Source: Actinomycetota bacterium (GTDB taxonomy: Bacteria > Actinomycetota > Actinomycetes > Streptosporangiales > Streptosporangiaceae). From it: a stretch of DNA of 39,293 nt. The stretch is taken from positions 1-39,293 of the forward strand of contig PMSU01000118.1 of assembly GCA_003168255.1 (NCBI GenBank). Reading direction: 5' to 3'. Under the pieces are notes generated by a model that saw only the letters and a list, made by a program, of their open reading frames with translations, did not search any database and had not been told where the DNA came from. Both the position numbers and the translations under genes were made by a program. Shown here in pieces: positions 25,297 to 33,198 of the stretch (within the stretch, counting starts at the first letter, position 1; each line of letters starts with the position of its first letter).

Positions 25297-26085
25297 ATGA
25301 GCGCGATACTCACCGCCGAGCTGCACATTGACGAACCGCAGCTACGCCTCGCCGACGCCGACGGCCGCGTCGCGCTGGACGCCGTCATCGGCCTGCCGGT
25401 CATCCGCGCCAGGGGCCGGCTGCGGTTCGGCCCAGGGCGTACCTGCGAGCCGATCGCGCGGCTGCTCGACCGGGCCATCGTGCAAGCGGAACAAGGCGGC
25501 CTCAGCCCTGACCGGCTTGTCGTCGCCGCTGGCAGCGTCCAGCCGGCGCAGGACATCGTCCGGGTCCGGCGCAAGGCCCACGGCAAGGCGGACTGGATCA
25601 GCAGCCCCACCTCCCGGGTGCGGATCAGCCTGCGGCCAGCCGGGCTGCACGCCACTGCCGCCGCCGACCTGCCCGAGCCGCCGCCCGTCACCCCGAGCCC
25701 GCAGTCGCGGCGCGACCCAGGCGGTGATGGCGTCCCGAGCCAGCAGTCGCACGATCCGGGCAGCGAACCCGTCGATGAGCGCACCAGCGCCATCCGCGAC
25801 GCGCTTTACGACGTGATCGACCCGGACCTGGGCGTCAACATCGTCGATCTCGGGTTCGTCCGCGCTATCGAAGTGAGCGGCCGGACCGCCGTCATCACCA
25901 TGACGCTCACCTCGGCGGCATGCCCCCTCACCAGCATCATGGAAGACCAGATCCGCACCGAGCTCGCGCCGCTCACCGACATCGACGACTTCCGGGTCGA
26001 CTGGGCGTGGCTGCCAGCCTGGCGGCCGGCTGACATCACCGACAGCGGCCGTGACCAGCTGTGCGCGATCGGATTCACTTTCTAG
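25297..26085 (+). CDS. uL22-like domain fused to a MIP18/PaaD-family Fe-S assembly domain
   Basis: This is the 262-residue last gene of the monooxygenase operon. The C-terminal domain (about 163-262) is a clear MIP18/PaaD (DUF59) protein: VIDPDLGVNIVDLGFVRAIE, then TMTLTSAACPLTSIMEDQ with the conserved Cys209. This family assists Fe-S or iron-cofactor maturation and often accompanies multicomponent oxygenases. The N-terminal ~113 residues look like ribosomal protein uL22. EPIARLLDRAIVQAEQGGLS is followed by PDRLVVAA and RRKAHGKADWISSPTSRVRI, which parallel in order the uL22 pattern PVAKxxxSAxANAxxNxGL, LVV, PRAxGRAxRIxxRTSHITVVV. A Pro-rich linker (about 116-160) joins them. GAGGA lies 6 nt before the ATG, 9 bp after the reductase stop. 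The N-terminal assignment is by eye and its role is unknown. Confidence 0.82.
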   Translation: MSAILTAELHIDEPQLRLADADGRVALDAVIGLPVIRARGRLRFGPGRTCEPIARLLDRAIVQAEQGGLSPDRLVVAAGSVQPAQDIVRVRRKAHGKADWISSPTSRVRISLRPAGLHATAAADLPEPPPVTPSPQSRRDPGGDGVPSQQSHDPGSEPVDERTSAIRDALYDVIDPDLGVNIVDLGFVRAIEVSGRTAVITMTLTSAACPLTSIMEDQIRTELAPLTDIDDFRVDWAWLPAWRPADITDSGRDQLCAIGFTF

Positions 26086-26113
26086 CACCCACCGCGGCCA
26101 ACGCCACCTCAAC

Positions 26114-26968
26114 TCAGGCCGGCGGCGGGCGGAATGCCGCGAACGGGTTGGTGACGCTCAAGGTCCGGGCGGCGAACCGGTACAGGGTCGCCGGACGCCC
26201 GCCTGCGGCGGCAGGCCGGACGGTCGCAGGGGTGGCTTCGATGACCCGCCGGCGGACCAGGATGCGTTGCAGGTTGGTCGCCGACACCGGGTGCCCCAGG
26301 GCGGCCGCGTAGATTTCCCGCAGCTCGGTGATCGTGAACGTAGCGGGAGCCAGGGCGAAGCCGAGGTTGGTGTAAGAGAGCTTCGCGCGCAGCCGGTCCC
26401 GCGCCGACCCGATGATCGACTCGTGATCGAACGCGGTGCTGGGCAGGGAGCCGACCGGGTGCCACGCGGTGTCCGACGGCACCTGCGGGTGTACGTCGGT
26501 GGCCACCAGCGCCAGGTACGCCGTGGCCAGAACGCGTTCCCGTGGGTCGCGGCCGGGGTCGCTGCGTGTCTCCAGCTGCTCCAGGTGGGCGATGTTGGTG
26601 AGGTCCACCTTGACCGCGAGGTGGCGCCCGACCGACGTCCCGAGCCGCTCGCCGTCGCCCAGCGGCCCGCCGGGCAGCGACCAGCATCCCTCGAAGGGCG
26701 GCCTAGCGCGGAGCCATAGCAAGACCTCCAGCCGACAGTCGCGGACCCGGAAGACCACGGCAAGCGCCTCATGCCGGAACCGGTCCCCGGCGGGGCCCTC
26801 GTGCCGGAACCGGTCCCCGGCAGGCCCCTCGTGACGGAACCGGTCCCCGGCAGGGCTCTCGTGCCGGAACCCGTCTCCGGCAGGCCCCTCGTGCCGGAAC
26901 CGGTCCTCGGCAGCGCCCTCGCGTCCGCCGGGTGATCCCGCCAACTGTCCTGCCTGCACCCGAAGCAT
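26114..26968 (-). CDS. NrtR-like Nudix-related transcriptional regulator of NAD synthesis
   Basis: This 284-residue protein has a Nudix fold (about 66-190) followed by a winged helix (about 195-268, FTITELREIYAAALG, then GRPATLYRF), the architecture of NrtR repressors. These sense ADP-ribose-type NAD intermediates. The Nudix catalytic box is broken: G101-x5-E107 is kept, but the REUxEE residues read R115-H-L-A-V-K120. It should therefore bind but not hydrolyse its ligand, as expected for a sensor. Residues about 22-69 are a 10-residue repeat (RFRHEGPAGD) encoded by a 30-bp tandem repeat, absent from typical relatives. It is divergent from nadABC across a 61-bp spacer holding a palindrome. The start is ATG 26968; GTG 26959 is possible. 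Confidence 0.87.
   Translation of the reverse strand: MLRVQAGQLAGSPGGREGAAEDRFRHEGPAGDGFRHESPAGDRFRHEGPAGDRFRHEGPAGDRFRHEALAVVFRVRDCRLEVLLWLRARPPFEGCWSLPGGPLGDGERLGTSVGRHLAVKVDLTNIAHLEQLETRSDPGRDPRERVLATAYLALVATDVHPQVPSDTAWHPVGSLPSTAFDHESIIGSARDRLRAKLSYTNLGFALAPATFTITELREIYAAALGHPVSATNLQRILVRRRVIEATPATVRPAAAGGRPATLYRFAARTLSVTNPFAAFRPPPA
26767..26916 (-). repeat. Five tandem 30-bp repeats within the NrtR-like gene
   Basis: Copies begin at 26767, 26797, 26827, 26857 and 26887 on the plus strand. Each is a variant of CCTCGTGCCGGAACC followed by GGTCCCCGGCAGGGC, with a few substitutions per copy. The period is divisible by three and encodes RFRHEGPAGD on the minus strand. The copy number could vary without breaking the frame. 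Confidence 0.95.
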
Positions 26969-26976
26969 GTTAGTGT

Positions 26977-27015
26977 CTCGCTAGGTTTTAGACTACAAGT
27001 CGAAAACTAAACGAG
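26977..27015. promoter_or_regulatory. Palindromic operator candidate between nrtR-like gene and nadABC
   Basis: Two 18-bp arms (26977-26994 and 26998-27015) around a 3-bp centre match at 14 of 18 positions. The core GTTTTAGACT-ACA-AGTCGAAAAC matches at 9 of 10. It is the only AT-rich element in the 61-bp spacer, lies 14 bp before the nadA ATG and 8 bp before the regulator ATG, and so could shut off both genes. GTTTT...AAAAC-like palindromes are typical of NrtR operators as I recall them. Confidence 0.75.
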
Positions 27016-27029
27016 AGCGAGAGTGGCCG

Positions 27030-28043
27030 ATGACGATCACGACAGCAGCAGGCGGCAAGACCGGCGGGGGACAGCCGGGCGCTGGCTGGGCGGAGCAGGT
27101 CCGCCGACTGGCCGCCGAACGCGACGCGGTCATCCTCGCTCACAACTACCAGCTGCCCGAGATCCAGGATGTCGCTGACCACGTCGGTGATTCGCTCGCC
27201 CTGTCCCGGCTGGCGGCGGCCAGCGCCGCGCGCGTGATCGTGTTCGCCGGGGTGTATTTCATGGCCGAGACGGCCAAGATTCTCAGTCCGGGCAAGACCG
27301 TGCTCATCCCGGACGAGCGGGCAGGCTGCTCGCTGGCCGACAGCATCACCGCCGCGCAGCTCCGCGAGTGGAAGGCGCAGCATCCCGGCGCCGCCGTGGT
27401 CGCGTACGTGAACACCACCGCCGAGGTGAAGGCCGAGGCCGACGTGTGCTGCACGTCGTCGAACGCGGTCGAGGTGGTGAATTCGATCCCGGCCGGCCGA
27501 GAGGTGCTGTTCTGCCCGGATCAGTTCCTCGGCGCGTATGTCCGGCGGGTGACCGGCCGGCCGAACATGCTCATCTGGGCGGGGGAGTGTCACGTGCACG
27601 CCGCCATCAGCGGCCACGACCTGGCGGCGCAGGTGGCGGCCGAGCCCGATGCCGAGCTGTTCATCCACCCCGAATGCGGCTGCGCCACCTCGGCGCTCTA
27701 CCTGGCCGGCGAGGGAGTGGTGCCGGCCGACCGGGTGAAGATCCTCTCCACCGGCGGCATGCTCACCGCGGCAGCGGCCCGGGCCACCAGGTCAGGCACG
27801 GTCCTGGTGGCCACCGAAATCGGCATGCTGCACCAGCTCCGCAAGGCTGCGCCCGGGACCGAGTTCCGGCCAGTGAACGACCGGGCCTCCTGCCGCTACA
27901 TGAAGATGATCACCCCGGCTGCCCTGCTGCGCTGCCTCCAGGAGGGCAGGGACGAGGTGATCGTCGCCCCTTCCGTGGCCGAGCGGGCCGGCGCAGCCGT
28001 TCGGAAGATGATCTCTATCGGGCATCCCGGCGGCGCCGAATGA
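27030..28043 (+). CDS. nadA: Quinolinate synthase
   Basis: This 337-residue [4Fe-4S] enzyme condenses iminoaspartate (from NadB) with dihydroxyacetone phosphate to quinolinate. The three cluster cysteines are Cys100 (RAGCSLADS), Cys187 (AGECHVH) and Cys288 (RASCRYMKM). Substrate-binding motifs are [20 protein letters not shown] near the N-terminus, [13 protein letters not shown] and FIHPECGC. It is the first gene of nadA-nadB-nadC, and its stop overlaps the nadB start (ATGA). GAGAG repeats act as a weak ribosome binding site upstream of ATG 27030. Control by the adjacent NrtR-like protein through the palindrome 14 bp upstream is likely. Confidence 0.97.
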   Translation: MTITTAAGGKTGGGQPGAGWAEQVRRLAAERDAVILAHNYQLPEIQDVADHVGDSLALSRLAAASAARVIVFAGVYFMAETAKILSPGKTVLIPDERAGCSLADSITAAQLREWKAQHPGAAVVAYVNTTAEVKAEADVCCTSSNAVEVVNSIPAGREVLFCPDQFLGAYVRRVTGRPNMLIWAGECHVHAAISGHDLAAQVAAEPDAELFIHPECGCATSALYLAGEGVVPADRVKILSTGGMLTAAAARATRSGTVLVATEIGMLHQLRKAAPGTEFRPVNDRASCRYMKMITPAALLRCLQEGRDEVIVAPSVAERAGAAVRKMISIGHPGGAE

Positions 28044-29671
28044 CGCCTGAATGGGAAGCCAGCGCGGATCTGGTCGTGGTCGGCAGTGGAGTCGCCGGGC
28101 TCACGGCCGCGCTGCGCGCGCGCGAGGCGGGGCTTCGCGTCGTGGTGGTGACGAAGTCCGCGATCAGCGACGGCAATACCCGCTGGGCACAAGGCGGCAT
28201 CGCAGTGGTGCTGCCCGGCGGCCATGAGTCAGGAGATTCTGCGCAACGGCACGCCGCGGACACCATCGCCGCAGGTGGGGGCCTGTGCGAGTCGGCCGCC
28301 GTGACCTCGATCCTGGCCGGCGGCCCAGCGGCGGTGGCGCGGCTGCGCCGGCGCGGCGCCGTCTTCGACGCCGCCGCGGACGGGGCGCTGGCCCTGGGCA
28401 GGGAGGGCGGGCACAGCGCGTTCCGGGTGGTGCACGCCGGCGGGGACGCCACCGGCGCCGAGGTTGAGCGCGCACTGGCAGACTCGGTCCGACGCGCCGC
28501 GATACCGGTGCTCGAGCAGCATCTCGCGGCGCAGGTGCTGCTCGCGGGTTCCGGCGCCGCCGCCGGGCTGCTCGTGCTCGCCGCCGGGACCGGCGTCCCG
28601 GACCGGCCGGGGGTGGTACGGGCCCAGTCGGTGCTGCTGGCAACCGGCGGCCTCGGGCAGCTCTACCAGGTCACGTCCAACCCGGCCGTCGCCACCGCGG
28701 ACGGGCTGGCGCTCGCGCTGCGGGCCGGGGCGGCGGTCGCGGACGTGGAGTTCGTCCAGTTCCACCCGACCGTGCTGTATACCGGCCCTGGCGTCAGCGG
28801 TACCGCGCCGCTGGTGACCGAGGCGTTGCGGGGCGCGGGCGCGGTGCTGGTCGACGCGGCCGGTGACCGGCTGATGGCCGGTGTGCATCCGCTGGCTGAC
28901 CTGGCGCCCAGGGACGTGGTCGCCGCGGCGATCACGCGGCGGATGGCCGCGGCGCCGAGCGGCGTCGGCGATCACGTGTTCCTGGACGCCACTCACCTGG
29001 GGCCGGCGGAGTTCGGGCGCCGCTTCCCTGGCGTGCGCGCCGCCTGCCAGGCGGTCGGCATCGACCCGGCGCGGCAGCCGATCCCGGTTGCCCCCGCGGC
29101 GCACTATCACTGCGGCGGGGTGGTGACCGACCTACGGGGCCGCACCAGCGTGCCGGGACTGTTCGCGGCGGGCGAGGTGGCGCGGACGGGGCTGCACGGC
29201 GCCAACCGGCTGGCGTCCAACAGCCTTGTCGAGGGGCTGGTGATGGGCGAGCGGGCGGCGGCCGCCACCGGGGCGCGGCCGCCGGACCGCCATCCGCCCG
29301 AGCCCGGGCCGTCATCGGGCCCGCTGCTGCCGGTGGCCACGGACCTGGGCGCGCTGCGCCGGCTGATGAGCAGGCACGCCGCGATCGGCAGGGACCGCGC
29401 TGGCCTGGCGGCCGCACAGGCAGGGATTGCCCGGTCGGTCACGCAGCGCCTCCCGGCCGGCCGGGCCGATTACGAGGCGGCAGCCCTGACCCTGGCGGCG
29501 CGGGTCGTGCTCACCGCGGCCGCCGCGCGTACCGAGTCACGTGGCTGTCACGTCCGCACCGATTTCGTCGGACGCGATGACGCGGAATGGCGCCGGAGCC
29601 TGGTGCTGCGGCTGGACGAGTCCGGCGTCCCTGAGGTCGCCGGTGCCGTTCTCGCGACGGCCGCCCGATGA
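28040..29671 (+). CDS. nadB: L-aspartate oxidase
   Basis: This 543-residue FAD enzyme oxidises L-aspartate to iminoaspartate for NadA. The FAD-binding [16 protein letters not shown] lies at about 12-27. [10 protein letters not shown] is the family substrate-loop motif, and [10 protein letters not shown] and [11 protein letters not shown] are catalytic-core motifs of the succinate dehydrogenase/fumarate reductase flavoprotein family. [18 protein letters not shown] lies at about 389-406. A helical C-terminal domain follows, with [13 protein letters not shown]. The ATG at 28040 overlapping the nadA stop is the right start; the open frame continues far upstream only by chance. It overlaps nadC by 4 bp. 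Confidence 0.97.
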   Translation: MTPEWEASADLVVVGSGVAGLTAALRAREAGLRVVVVTKSAISDGNTRWAQGGIAVVLPGGHESGDSAQRHAADTIAAGGGLCESAAVTSILAGGPAAVARLRRRGAVFDAAADGALALGREGGHSAFRVVHAGGDATGAEVERALADSVRRAAIPVLEQHLAAQVLLAGSGAAAGLLVLAAGTGVPDRPGVVRAQSVLLATGGLGQLYQVTSNPAVATADGLALALRAGAAVADVEFVQFHPTVLYTGPGVSGTAPLVTEALRGAGAVLVDAAGDRLMAGVHPLADLAPRDVVAAAITRRMAAAPSGVGDHVFLDATHLGPAEFGRRFPGVRAACQAVGIDPARQPIPVAPAAHYHCGGVVTDLRGRTSVPGLFAAGEVARTGLHGANRLASNSLVEGLVMGERAAAATGARPPDRHPPEPGPSSGPLLPVATDLGALRRLMSRHAAIGRDRAGLAAAQAGIARSVTQRLPAGRADYEAAALTLAARVVLTAAAARTESRGCHVRTDFVGRDDAEWRRSLVLRLDESGVPEVAGAVLATAAR

Positions 29672-30609
29672 CCGGCCACGGCCACGACGCCTACGGCCAC
29701 GGCCACGACGCCTACGGTCGGCTCAGCGCCGGGACGGCCGCGGCGCTGCGGGCGGCCGGACTGGACTCGCAGGAGGTGTACCGGGCGGTGTGCGCAGCCC
29801 TGGCCGAGGACCTGCGGTACGGGCCTGATGTCACCACCCAGGCTACGGTGCCGGCCGGCGCGGTCGCAGTCGCGGAGATCACCCCCAGGAAGCCGGGCGT
29901 GCTGGCCGGCGGGCCGGTAGCACGGGCGGTCTTCGACGCGGTCCTCGGTGCGGGCTACGAGGTGCTTGCTGACGTGCCAGACGGGACCGCGCTGGCCGCA
30001 GGCCGCCCGGCAATGATCCTGCGCGGGCCGGTCCGCGGCCTGCTGACCGCGGAACGGACGGCGCTGAATTTCCTCTGCCACCTGTCCGGGATCGCCACCG
30101 TGACGGCGCGCTGGGTGGCGGCGGTGGCCGGCACTGGCGCGGTGCTGCGAGACTCCCGCAAGACCCTGCCCGGCCTGAGAGATCTGGAGAAGTACGCCGT
30201 CAGGTGCGGCGGCGGTACCAACCACAGGATGGGGCTAGGCGACTCGGTCCTGATCAAGGACAACCACATACAGGCAGCGGGCTCGGTGGCCGAGGCGCTC
30301 GCCGCGGTGCGGGCACGCGCGCCCGGCCTGCACTGCGAGGTAGAGGTGGACGACCTGGCGCAGCTGGCTGAGGCGCTGCGGGCCGGGGCAGCCGAAGTGC
30401 TGCTGGACAACTTCACTCCCGCCCAGTGCGCCCAGGCGGTCCGGCTTGTCCGCGAGGCGGGGGCGGCGACCCGGCTGGAGGCCTCTGGCGGGCTCACCTT
30501 GGAGACCGCGCGTGCGTACGCCGAAACCGGCGTGGACTACCTGGCGGTCGGCGCGCTGACCCACTCTTCCCCGTATCTCGACCTCGGGATGGACCTCACA
30601 GCACGCTGA
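29668..30609 (+). CDS. nadC: Nicotinate-nucleotide pyrophosphorylase (carboxylating)
   Basis: This 313-residue quinolinate phosphoribosyltransferase converts quinolinate and PRPP to nicotinate mononucleotide, completing the de novo module. Signature motifs are AEDLRYGPDVTTQATVPAG, ERTALNFLCHLSGIAT, LRDSRKTLPGLRDLEKYAV and GGGTNHRMGLGDSVLIKDNH, then VEVDDLAQ and LLDNFTP. The N-terminal ~17 residues are a duplicated GHGHDAY unit (two 21-bp copies starting near 29674) not seen in ordinary NadC; it could bind metal or simply be slippage-generated. The ATGA overlap with nadB indicates coupling. A GC hairpin follows 7 bp after the stop. Confidence 0.97.
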   Translation: MTGHGHDAYGHGHDAYGRLSAGTAAALRAAGLDSQEVYRAVCAALAEDLRYGPDVTTQATVPAGAVAVAEITPRKPGVLAGGPVARAVFDAVLGAGYEVLADVPDGTALAAGRPAMILRGPVRGLLTAERTALNFLCHLSGIATVTARWVAAVAGTGAVLRDSRKTLPGLRDLEKYAVRCGGGTNHRMGLGDSVLIKDNHIQAAGSVAEALAAVRARAPGLHCEVEVDDLAQLAEALRAGAAEVLLDNFTPAQCAQAVRLVREAGAATRLEASGGLTLETARAYAETGVDYLAVGALTHSSPYLDLGMDLTAR

Positions 30610-30616
30610 ACAGATA

Positions 30617-30646
30617 CCGGCCGCCGGGTAGCGGTCCGCCGGCCGG
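30617..30646. terminator. Hairpin terminator between nadC and the GH26-like gene
   Basis: CCGGCCGCCGG (30617-30627) pairs with 30636-30646 at 10 of 11 positions with an 8-nt loop. It lies between two convergent genes (stops at 30609 and 30667) and can serve both. Confidence 0.65.
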
Positions 30647-30666
30647 GTCGATGCGCGGTCGGTCGT

Positions 30667-31860
30667 TTAGCCGACAGGCTCGACGCGGCCCTGCATCGCG
30701 GCGGAGTGGCCCATGGCCGCCAGGGCGGCGACGGACGCGGAGTTACCGTTGATGCTGTAGTTACAGCCGAAGCCGCTGTCCCAGTACAATGCCGCCTCGA
30801 TCTCTCGGTTGGCGGCGACATAGGACTGCATCTGGTGGATGAACTCTGGCTGTACTCCCGAGGGGTGCGTGTCGCTGCCCCACTCCGAGATGAACACCGG
30901 CAGCCCGCCATGGTCGGCGGCGAAGCCAACCACCGGGTTGAACAGGCTGGCCGGCGTCGCTTCGGCATCCGCCGAAGCGCTCGGGGCTGCGCCGTCGTTG
31001 GCCGTCTTGCAGGCGGAGCTGTTATAGCCGTCGGCGGCGATGATGTCGACTTCACTGGTCCCTGGCCAGAACATGCTGGCCCTCGCGCTGAGGAACGACC
31101 CGTGGATGAGGATCCACACCCAGTGCAGCCGTCCGCCCTGGTTCCAGTCCAGGTGGGCGGACTGGGCGAGCTGGCGGACGTGGTCCCAGGCCCGGACGAA
31201 TTGCGCCGGGGAACCGAGCGAGCGGTGCTGAGGTCCGTCCGGTTCGTGCTGGAAGCAGATGTAGATCGCACCCATGCCGCTCCGGACCGCGGTCTGGTCT
31301 ACCTGCCTGAGGAATGTGCTGATGGCGGCGTCCTGTCGCCCTGCGGCGATGGCGGCGTAGCTGGCTCCGCTGCTGTCGAGGCTGACCAGCATCGTGCTGC
31401 CGCCCGTTATCAGCGGGTTATTCGGCTGCCCAGGGAATGAGTCGCCGATCTGGTAATAGACCCGGACGATCGCTAGCTTGCGGCCCAGCCGCCCCTGTTC
31501 CGCGGCCAGCGGGCCGTCACCGCCGAACAGGGCGCCGCCGATGACTCCGGACCGGCTGCTCCCTCCGGGAGACCCACCTCTCGGGCCGCCGGGGTCATGG
31601 CTTCCGCGGCTGGCGGGGGGATGGTTTGCCGGGCTGACGAGGCCATAGCTTCCGGAGATGCTGCTGTTGCCGCCGTCGGCGAGGAGGCTTCCCGCACCCG
31701 GCGGAGCCGAGCCCGATGCCTGGCCGCCGCATCCGGCGGCCAGTACGACCAGGCCAGCCGCAGCGGCGAGCGTGACATGACTGCGGCGCCGGAGCCTAGA
31801 ACCCGCACCGCGCCCGTACCGGGCGATGCGGCGCCGGACCTCGCGTTTACGGCAATCCAT
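30667..31860 (-). CDS. Secreted lipoprotein resembling glycoside hydrolase family 26
   Basis: This 397-residue exported protein has an Arg-rich n-region (RRRSHVTLAAAAG) and a lipobox LAAGC with Cys44, so it is predicted to be a membrane-anchored lipoprotein; the RR suggests possible Tat export. A Gly/Ser/Pro-rich linker (about 46-105) precedes a TIM-barrel-like domain similar to GH26 beta-mannanases. The candidate acid/base is Glu206 (ICFQHEPDG) and the candidate nucleophile is Glu326 (VFISEWGSD). HWVWILIHGSF and DIIAADGYN are barrel strands. The frame extends to a GTG at 31908, but ATG 31860 gives a better signal peptide. It probably trims a polysaccharide outside the cell; the substrate is not certain. 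Confidence 0.8.
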   Translation of the reverse strand: MDCRKREVRRRIARYGRGAGSRLRRRSHVTLAAAAGLVVLAAGCGGQASGSAPPGAGSLLADGGNSSISGSYGLVSPANHPPASRGSHDPGGPRGGSPGGSSRSGVIGGALFGGDGPLAAEQGRLGRKLAIVRVYYQIGDSFPGQPNNPLITGGSTMLVSLDSSGASYAAIAAGRQDAAISTFLRQVDQTAVRSGMGAIYICFQHEPDGPQHRSLGSPAQFVRAWDHVRQLAQSAHLDWNQGGRLHWVWILIHGSFLSARASMFWPGTSEVDIIAADGYNSSACKTANDGAAPSASADAEATPASLFNPVVGFAADHGGLPVFISEWGSDTHPSGVQPEFIHQMQSYVAANREIEAALYWDSGFGCNYSINGNSASVAALAAMGHSAAMQGRVEPVG

Positions 31861-32105
31861 AGCAACGAAGAATAGACATGTTCGGGCTGAGAAATCCCGG
31901 TTCTGCACGGGAAAACGCGAACATTAGCGGGGCAATGATGTCTTAGCCCTTAACCCGACCGGTCATACCGCCCGGCGCGGACAACGGGACGGGAATAGGG
32001 AAATCTGGCCAGAGAGGCATATAACGCCGCCGGCTGACGCCCCGCCACCCACCCGCTATTCAGCTCGCTCGCCAGCGTGCGGGAGCAGCGCGCACGCACC
32101 TCACG

Positions 32106-32411
32106 ATGCCGGCGGCACGGCACACTGGTGTCGTGCGGATCACTATCCGGGTCCGGCCTGGCTGCACGCGTCCCGGGACCGGCGGCGAGTACAACGGTGC
32201 ACTGGTCGTCCGAGTCAGCGCGCGGGCCGTGGGCGGCCAGGCGACCGAGGCGGCCCTGGCCGCGGTGGCCACCGCATTCGGTGTCCGCCGTCACGCGGTA
32301 ACGCTGATAGCCGGGGCTTCGGGCCGCACCAAGATAATCGATGTCTCCGGCGCCGATCCGGCCGCGCTCACCCGGCTGCTAGCCAACGCCCGATCCGGCG
32401 ATCCAACCTGA
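32106..32411 (+). CDS. DUF167 (YggU-like) protein
   Basis: This is a small protein (101 residues from ATG 32106, 92 from GTG 32133) of the conserved DUF167/YggU family. ITIRVRPGCTRPGTGGEYNG is followed by LVVRVSARAVGGQATEAALA, FGVRRHAVTLIAGASGRTK and the terminal LTRLLAN. Family members normally begin right at the first strand, which favours the GTG start; neither start has a good ribosome binding site. The family has no established biochemical role. It is followed after 10 bp by the PPOX-family gene, so the two may be cotranscribed. Confidence 0.85.
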   Translation: MPAARHTGVVRITIRVRPGCTRPGTGGEYNGALVVRVSARAVGGQATEAALAAVATAFGVRRHAVTLIAGASGRTKIIDVSGADPAALTRLLANARSGDPT

Positions 32412-32421
32412 AAGGAAAACC

Positions 32422-32817
32422 ATGCCAGCGATCCCTTCATCTCACCGGGACCTGCTCGATGGCCAGTTCGCTACTCTCGGCACCGTCGGCCCTGACGGTC
32501 GGCCGCAGCTGTCGGAAATCTGGTTCCTCGCGGCCGGCGACACGATCGGCATCTCCCTCAACACCGCGCGGCAAAAGACGAAGAACCTGCTGGCAAACCC
32601 GGCCGCGAGCCTCTTCCTCCTCGACCTGGCAGTCCCTTATCGCTACCTGGAGATCCGGGGCGACGCCGAAATCTCCCCGGACGACGACTACTCCTTCGCC
32701 GACCGGGTCGGTGCCAAATACAACGCGAACCTCCGCGACCACGACCAGCCGGGCCAGTCCCGTGTCATCGTGACCATCCGTCCCGTGCGGGTGAACGCGG
32801 TCGACATGAGCACCTGA
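32422..32817 (+). CDS. PPOX-class (F420/FMN-dependent) flavin protein
   Basis: This 131-residue split-barrel protein belongs to the pyridoxamine-5'-phosphate-oxidase-like family. FATLGTVGPDGRPQLSEIWF is the opening strand pair. Then follow ISLNTARQKTKNLLANPAAS, a cofactor phosphate-binding segment, and LEIRGDAEISPDDDYSF, ending RPVRVNAVD. Short actinobacterial members typically use F420 or bind FMN/haem. The substrate is unknown. A strong AAAGGA precedes the ATG, and the gene begins 10 bp after the DUF167 gene. Confidence 0.9.
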   Translation: MPAIPSSHRDLLDGQFATLGTVGPDGRPQLSEIWFLAAGDTIGISLNTARQKTKNLLANPAASLFLLDLAVPYRYLEIRGDAEISPDDDYSFADRVGAKYNANLRDHDQPGQSRVIVTIRPVRVNAVDMST

Positions 32818-32888
32818 CCTGTCCGCCGGGGACTCTACAGCGCTGACCGCTGCTGCTCGATGGCCAGGCGCGGCATGGCCGGGCGCGG

Positions 32889-33170
32889 TCAGCGAAGCGT
32901 GATGACGTTGGCCGTGATGAGGGCGGCAGCGTCGGACGGCTTCACGCACAGCGTCGCTGACCCAGCCGGTGTCGGTGACCGGCGGGTGGACCATGTTCGC
33001 GGTGATTCCGAACCTGGCCAGCTCGCGGCGGCCGACATCGTGTAGTTGGCCTTGGCGGCGCCGTAGGAGACTTCTTCGGCGAAGCCGAGGTCTCCGCCTG
33101 AGGTGAGCCCGATGATCCGGCCCCAGGTTGCCCCGCGGCAACATGACGCTGCGCGAACTCCCCGATCATG
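32889..33170 (-). pseudogene. Decayed short-chain dehydrogenase/reductase (SDR) gene
   Basis: On the minus strand an SDR C-terminal half can be stitched together only across three frames. MIGEFAQRHVAAG (one frame) leads to GRIIGLTSGGDLGF and EEVSYGAAKANYTMSAA (second frame, containing the catalytic Tyr-x3-Lys). ELARFGITANMVHPPVTDTG follows (third frame), then back to ALITANVITLR and a stop at 32889. About 20 residues before the last segment and the whole NAD-binding half are missing. It is a clear pseudogene, with at least three frameshifts and deletions. Confidence 0.75.
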
Positions 33171-33198
33171 AGGGCCGGTGCCCGCCCTCCCGCGGCGA

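Noticed and set aside
26767..26916. Possible CRISPR-like array
   Set aside because: The 30-bp repeats are directly adjacent with no spacers and lie in frame inside a gene; it is a minisatellite.
27368..28039. Upstream extension of nadB
   Set aside because: It overlaps nadA in another frame and is Arg-rich; the ATGA overlap at 28040 gives the correct N-terminus with the FAD motif.
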